Shown here piece after piece: positions 61,069 to 64,000 of a DNA stretch of 64,000 nt. Positions within the stretch are counted from its first letter, which is position 1. Each line of letters begins with the position of its first letter. The position numbers and the translations under genes were made by a program. The notes beneath the pieces were generated by a model. The model was not told the DNA's origin. It worked only from the letters and a program-made list of their open reading frames with translations, and did not search any database. Source of the DNA: Gaiellasilicea sp963765705 (lineage in GTDB: Bacteria > Actinomycetota > Thermoleophilia > Gaiellales > Gaiellaceae); contig CAVXXJ010000006.1 in the NCBI GenBank assembly GCA_963765705.1, positions 124,001 to 188,000 on the forward strand, in the 5' to 3' direction.

Positions 61069-62694
61069 CTAGTCGAAGAGCAGCAGCAACGCGTCGGTGG
61101 GCGCGTAGTCGTCCGTGAGCACCGGCACGTCCGCCGTCGAGATCGGCGCATCGACGCGGCCGCGGATCGCCTTCGTGAGGTCGGGCGCGCCCGGCGATCG
61201 GCGGCGAACGTCGCGCCAGCGTTCGAGCAGGAACTCCTTCGACGGCGTGGCGCCCTCTCCGGCGACGAGGATGATGTTGCGGATCGAGGTCAGGTCCTCC
61301 CCGCCCGCGTCGACCACCGGATGGATGTTCACCGCCGGAAAGACGGCGCGGTACGTGCGCAGCATCGAGCGGAAGAGGCGCGAGTCGGCGCCCTTGACCG
61401 CCCCGATGATGTTCGTCGCGATCAGGCCGCCGGGGGCAAGTCGCGATCGCGCGAGCTCGAGAAACTCGCGCGTCGCCAGGTGAAACGGAATCGAGTCGGA
61501 GTAGAAAGCGTCGACGATGATGACGTCCCAGGGCCCGTCGTTCGTGGCGAGGAAGCGGCGGCCGTCCTCGACGGCCACGGTCAGCCTCGGGTCGCGCGGC
61601 AGGTCGAAGAACTCGTACGCGACCTTCACCACCTCCGGGTCGAGCTCGACCGTGTCGACGCGCATGCCCGGGAAGTCGCGCCACGAGCGCTTCGGCGCCG
61701 AGGCGCCGCCGAGACCGATGTACAGCACCCGCCTCGTCTGCGACCGGTACGCGACGGGGAGCTGCAGATAGTCGGAGTACTCGAAGCGCGTCTTGAACGG
61801 ATCGTCCAGGTACATGCCGCTCTGGAACGAGCTGTCGAAGCGGAGATAGCGCGTGGTGTCGTCCTCGACGACGGCGATCCGGTGGTACTGGGAGTCCTTG
61901 GTGTGGAGGATCTCGTAGCCGGACTGCGCATCCTCGATGTCGCCGAACCGCTCCTCCGTCCCCCGCTGGCGGTACACCGGCGACCAGTTGCGCAGCTGCG
62001 ACGCCGAGACGGTCCCGCCCGATTCAGGGGCGAGCGAGACGACGGCGCCGATGCTCGCGCCCGCGAGCGCAAGCGTGAGCGCCAGCGCGATTGCCAGCCG
62101 CTCGACCAGCGCCACCGCGGCCGCGGCAAGCATCAGCGCGACGGCGGCCGAGGCGAGCACCTGGTCGGTTCCGAGCTCCGGGATCAGCCAGAACGAGGTG
62201 AGGAACGTCCCCGCGATCGAGCCCGCCGTCGAGACGGCGAAGAGCCGCCCGGCGGTTCTGCCCAGGTGCTCGAGCGAGCGCGCCTTCAGGCGAACGGCCA
62301 CCGGCGAGACGGTGCCGAGGACGACGCTCGGGACTCCGAAGAGAAGGATCGTGGCGACGAGCGGGTTCAGACGCGGCCCCGGATCCCAGTCGACGACACG
62401 GTCGAGCATCCAGCCGTCGATGAACGGAATCCCGAGCACGAGCAGGGCTCCCACCCCGAGCAGGCCGACGAGCAGGCGCGGCTGCGGCCAGCGGTCGGCG
62501 ATCGCGCCACCGAGCCAGTAGCCGGTCGAGAGTCCTGCGAGCACGACGCCGATCAGCGCTCCCCAGACGTACAGCGAGTTGCCGAAGTGCGGCGCGAGGA
62601 CGCGGCTCGACGCGATCTCGAGCCCGAGCAGCGCGCCGCCCGCGATGAACACCGCGACGGCGACAACGATCGAGCTCTGCTGGTCGCGGTTCAT
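61069..62694 (-). CDS. Membrane-fused spermidine synthase-like protein
   Basis: 541 aa from the ATG at 62694. The first ~230 residues form about seven helices (AVAVFIAGGALLGLEIASSR, YVWGALIGVVLAGLSTGYWL). The C-terminal ~290 are a Rossmann methyltransferase/aminopropyltransferase fold: VLYIGLGGASAPK, VDTVELDPEVVKVA, VAVEDGRRFLA, WDVIIVDAFYSDSIPFH. Family members resemble spermidine synthases but their substrates are unproven. It follows the TIM-barrel-like gene by 7 bases. Confidence 0.9.
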   Translation of the reverse strand: MNRDQQSSIVVAVAVFIAGGALLGLEIASSRVLAPHFGNSLYVWGALIGVVLAGLSTGYWLGGAIADRWPQPRLLVGLLGVGALLVLGIPFIDGWMLDRVVDWDPGPRLNPLVATILLFGVPSVVLGTVSPVAVRLKARSLEHLGRTAGRLFAVSTAGSIAGTFLTSFWLIPELGTDQVLASAAVALMLAAAAVALVERLAIALALTLALAGASIGAVVSLAPESGGTVSASQLRNWSPVYRQRGTEERFGDIEDAQSGYEILHTKDSQYHRIAVVEDDTTRYLRFDSSFQSGMYLDDPFKTRFEYSDYLQLPVAYRSQTRRVLYIGLGGASAPKRSWRDFPGMRVDTVELDPEVVKVAYEFFDLPRDPRLTVAVEDGRRFLATNDGPWDVIIVDAFYSDSIPFHLATREFLELARSRLAPGGLIATNIIGAVKGADSRLFRSMLRTYRAVFPAVNIHPVVDAGGEDLTSIRNIILVAGEGATPSKEFLLERWRDVRRRSPGAPDLTKAIRGRVDAPISTADVPVLTDDYAPTDALLLLFD

Positions 62695-62701
62695 CGGAGC
62701 A

Positions 62702-63220
62702 CTACTGCGGCTGCCGCACCAGGACCGCGTCGACACCGGCACGTTCCAGCTCGTCGATCTCCACCTGCGTGACGTCGACGAGGTCGGCGATCGCGAGCTT
62801 GCCCGCCGGCAGGTCGGAGAGAAGGTCGAGCACGTGCTGAAGCGGCTCGTCCTCATCGCGCCCGGAGAGAACGACGAGCTCGGGGTCGAGCCGTTCGAGA
62901 GCCGACTCGAGCTCGTCCTCGTCCTCGACTCGGACGACGAGCTCGATGCCCGCGCCGAGCTCGAACTCGTCCGTGGGCCGGACGACTCTTGCGTCCGCGG
63001 CCGAGTCGCCCGATGTCAGGATCGGCAGCGCGCTCGCCGCGCGGATCGCATCGAGATTGCCGTCGGCGAGAAGCGCCTCGGCGCCGTCCGCCTCGGCACG
63101 CTGCGCGGCTTCGGGGCCATCCACGGCCACGATCAGCGAGATGCCGTCGCCCTCGGATATGGCCTGGCTCAGACGTCTCGGGCCGGTCACGCGGCGCAAT
63201 GGTACCTCAGTGGCCTGCAT
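62702..63220 (-). CDS. Indole-3-glycerol-phosphate-synthase-like TIM-barrel protein, short
   Basis: 172 aa from an ATG; a GTG at 63187 is an alternative start. Segments GISLIVAVDGPEAAQRAEAD, GAEALLADG, LPILTSGDSAA and AIADLVDVTQVEIDELERAG follow the strand-helix pattern of the TrpC/ThiE barrel. The length is only two thirds of a full barrel, and no catalytic Lys/Glu set is evident. Likely a non-enzymatic relative. It precedes the spermidine-synthase-like gene, and a BNR-protein gene starts divergently 16 bases away. Confidence 0.55.
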   Translation of the reverse strand: MQATEVPLRRVTGPRRLSQAISEGDGISLIVAVDGPEAAQRAEADGAEALLADGNLDAIRAASALPILTSGDSAADARVVRPTDEFELGAGIELVVRVEDEDELESALERLDPELVVLSGRDEDEPLQHVLDLLSDLPAGKLAIADLVDVTQVEIDELERAGVDAVLVRQPQ

Positions 63221-63236
63221 TGGCTACCGTGGCATC

Positions 63237-64000
63237 GTGCTGCCGCGGCTCGCCATCGCTGTCCTGGTGGTGGCGCTCCCGGCCGTGGCGGAAGGCGCCG
63301 TGCGGGCGACGGTGCTCGGCACGCAGCGAGCGGACTTCCTCGTCGGAACGGAAAGCTCCGACCGGATCCTGGGACGAGGCGGCAACGACCGAATCGCTGC
63401 GGAGTACGACGGCGGCATCGACCGGATCTCGTGCGGCGCCGGACAGGACGTCGTCGTCGCCGACGCACGCGACCGGGTCGAGAGCGACTGCGAGATCGTC
63501 AGCCGCCGGATCCATCGCGACCGGCACGTCAATCCCGAGAGCCAGCACGAGTCGGAGGTCGAGCCGGACTCGCTGACCGTCGGCCAGACGACGGTCGCCG
63601 TCTTCCAGGTCGGGCGCAACCGCACCGGCGGCGCCGCGAGCATCGGCTTCTCGACGTCGAAGGACGGCGGCCGCACCTGGCGCGAGGGCACGTTGCCGGG
63701 ACTGACAACGAACACGACGCCGCGAGGGCCGTCCGCTCGGGCGAGCGATCCCGTCGTCGCCTACGACGCGATGCACGGCGTCTGGTTGGCGAACACGCTC
63801 GCGATCGCCGCCGATGCGACGCGGCTGACGATCCACCGCTCGATCGACGGGCTCGCGTGGAGCGGCCCGACCGATGCGGCGCTGTCGCGCACCTCGACCC
63901 TCGCCTACGACAAGAACTGGCTGACCTGCGACAACGGCGCCGCGAGCCCGTTCCGCGGCCGCTGCTATCTGGCGTACACGCTGGTCGGCGAGCGCGAGGA
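63237..64000 (+). CDS. Exported BNR-repeat protein with Ca-binding-like motif (3' end outside window)
   Basis: 254 codons visible, starting at the GTG at 63237. It has a signal peptide (LAIAVLVVALPAVAEGA). A hemolysin-type short repeat (GRGGNDRIAAEYDGG, CGAGQDVVVADARD) precedes a propeller-like region with the BNR box SKDGGRTWREG at ~150. This is the sialidase/exo-alpha type beta-propeller often used to bind sugars. The end of the gene is not visible, so domains cannot be counted. Confidence 0.75.
   Translation, partial: MLPRLAIAVLVVALPAVAEGAVRATVLGTQRADFLVGTESSDRILGRGGNDRIAAEYDGGIDRISCGAGQDVVVADARDRVESDCEIVSRRIHRDRHVNPESQHESEVEPDSLTVGQTTVAVFQVGRNRTGGAASIGFSTSKDGGRTWREGTLPGLTTNTTPRGPSARASDPVVAYDAMHGVWLANTLAIAADATRLTIHRSIDGLAWSGPTDAALSRTSTLAYDKNWLTCDNGAASPFRGRCYLAYTLVGERE

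Noticed and set aside
60634..62772. 712-aa open frame antisense to the spermidine-synthase-like gene
   Set aside because: Arg/Asp/Glu-rich shadow of the sense gene, running across the IS remnant.

Overview
The window is GC-rich actinobacterial chromosome. Very high GC, many GTG/TTG starts, SARP and LAL-type regulators, DUF2277, GlsB-type membrane proteins and the gene order polA - rpsA - coaE ... uvrB ... uvrA suggest a deep-branching actinobacterium, probably class Thermoleophilia (Gaiellales/Solirubrobacterales-like). That placement is inference; no rRNA or other marker fixes it.

Layout. 1-5 kb: end of panC, panB, then small envelope, lipoprotein, thioesterase, PEP-mutase-like and MBL-like genes. 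5-7.9 kb: uvrA, with a one-base frameshift and a LexA box upstream. 8-12.4 kb: AI-2E-type permease, metallophosphoesterase, GlsB protein and an M32 carboxypeptidase. 12.4-23.2 kb: two paralogous cassettes, each a LuxR-type regulator divergent from an operon of secreted proteins (first: A-B; second: A'-C'-B'). 23.2-26.8 kb: a frameshifted SARP regulator divergent from a DUF1059 gene and an 871-aa secreted Ig-like protein, with an 11-bp-periodic direct repeat between them. 26.8-29.6 kb: uvrB, a DUF1360 protein, and a probable remnant of an iron permease next to an IdeR/DtxR-like palindrome. 29.6-34.3 kb: a two-gene operon encoding a SARP-SIR2 fusion and an nSTAND-WD40 protein. 34.4-40.4 kb: two tandem secreted proteins with a dimethylformamidase-like domain, an acetyltransferase, a divergent MFS/TetR pair and a small secreted protein. 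40.5-45.8 kb: lytic transglycosylase, coaE, rpsA, polA. 45.9-48.3 kb: double-GNAT and LarA-like genes. 48.3-53.7 kb: complete branched-chain amino-acid-type ABC transporter. 53.8-64 kb: tRNA-Leu(CAA), a DUF1080 secreted protein, a GGDEF/HD-GYP enzyme, a fatty-acid desaturase, a phosphofructokinase with pyrophosphate-type residues, a response regulator, an IS481-type remnant, a membrane spermidine-synthase-like protein, a TIM-barrel-like protein and the start of a BNR-repeat exported protein.

How it fits together. Conserved replication, repair and CoA genes form a backbone in the order usual for Actinobacteria. Accessory blocks sit between them, and they are mostly exported proteins under dedicated regulators. 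The best candidates for something undescribed are the duplicated LuxR/secreted-protein cassettes, the SARP-SIR2 / nSTAND-WD40 pair, and a ~72-bp structured repeat present in two copies (near 16.87 and 52.23 kb) with a compensatory base change in its main stem. No stretch longer than 300 bases lacks a gene. No CRISPR array, rRNA gene or complete mobile element was seen.
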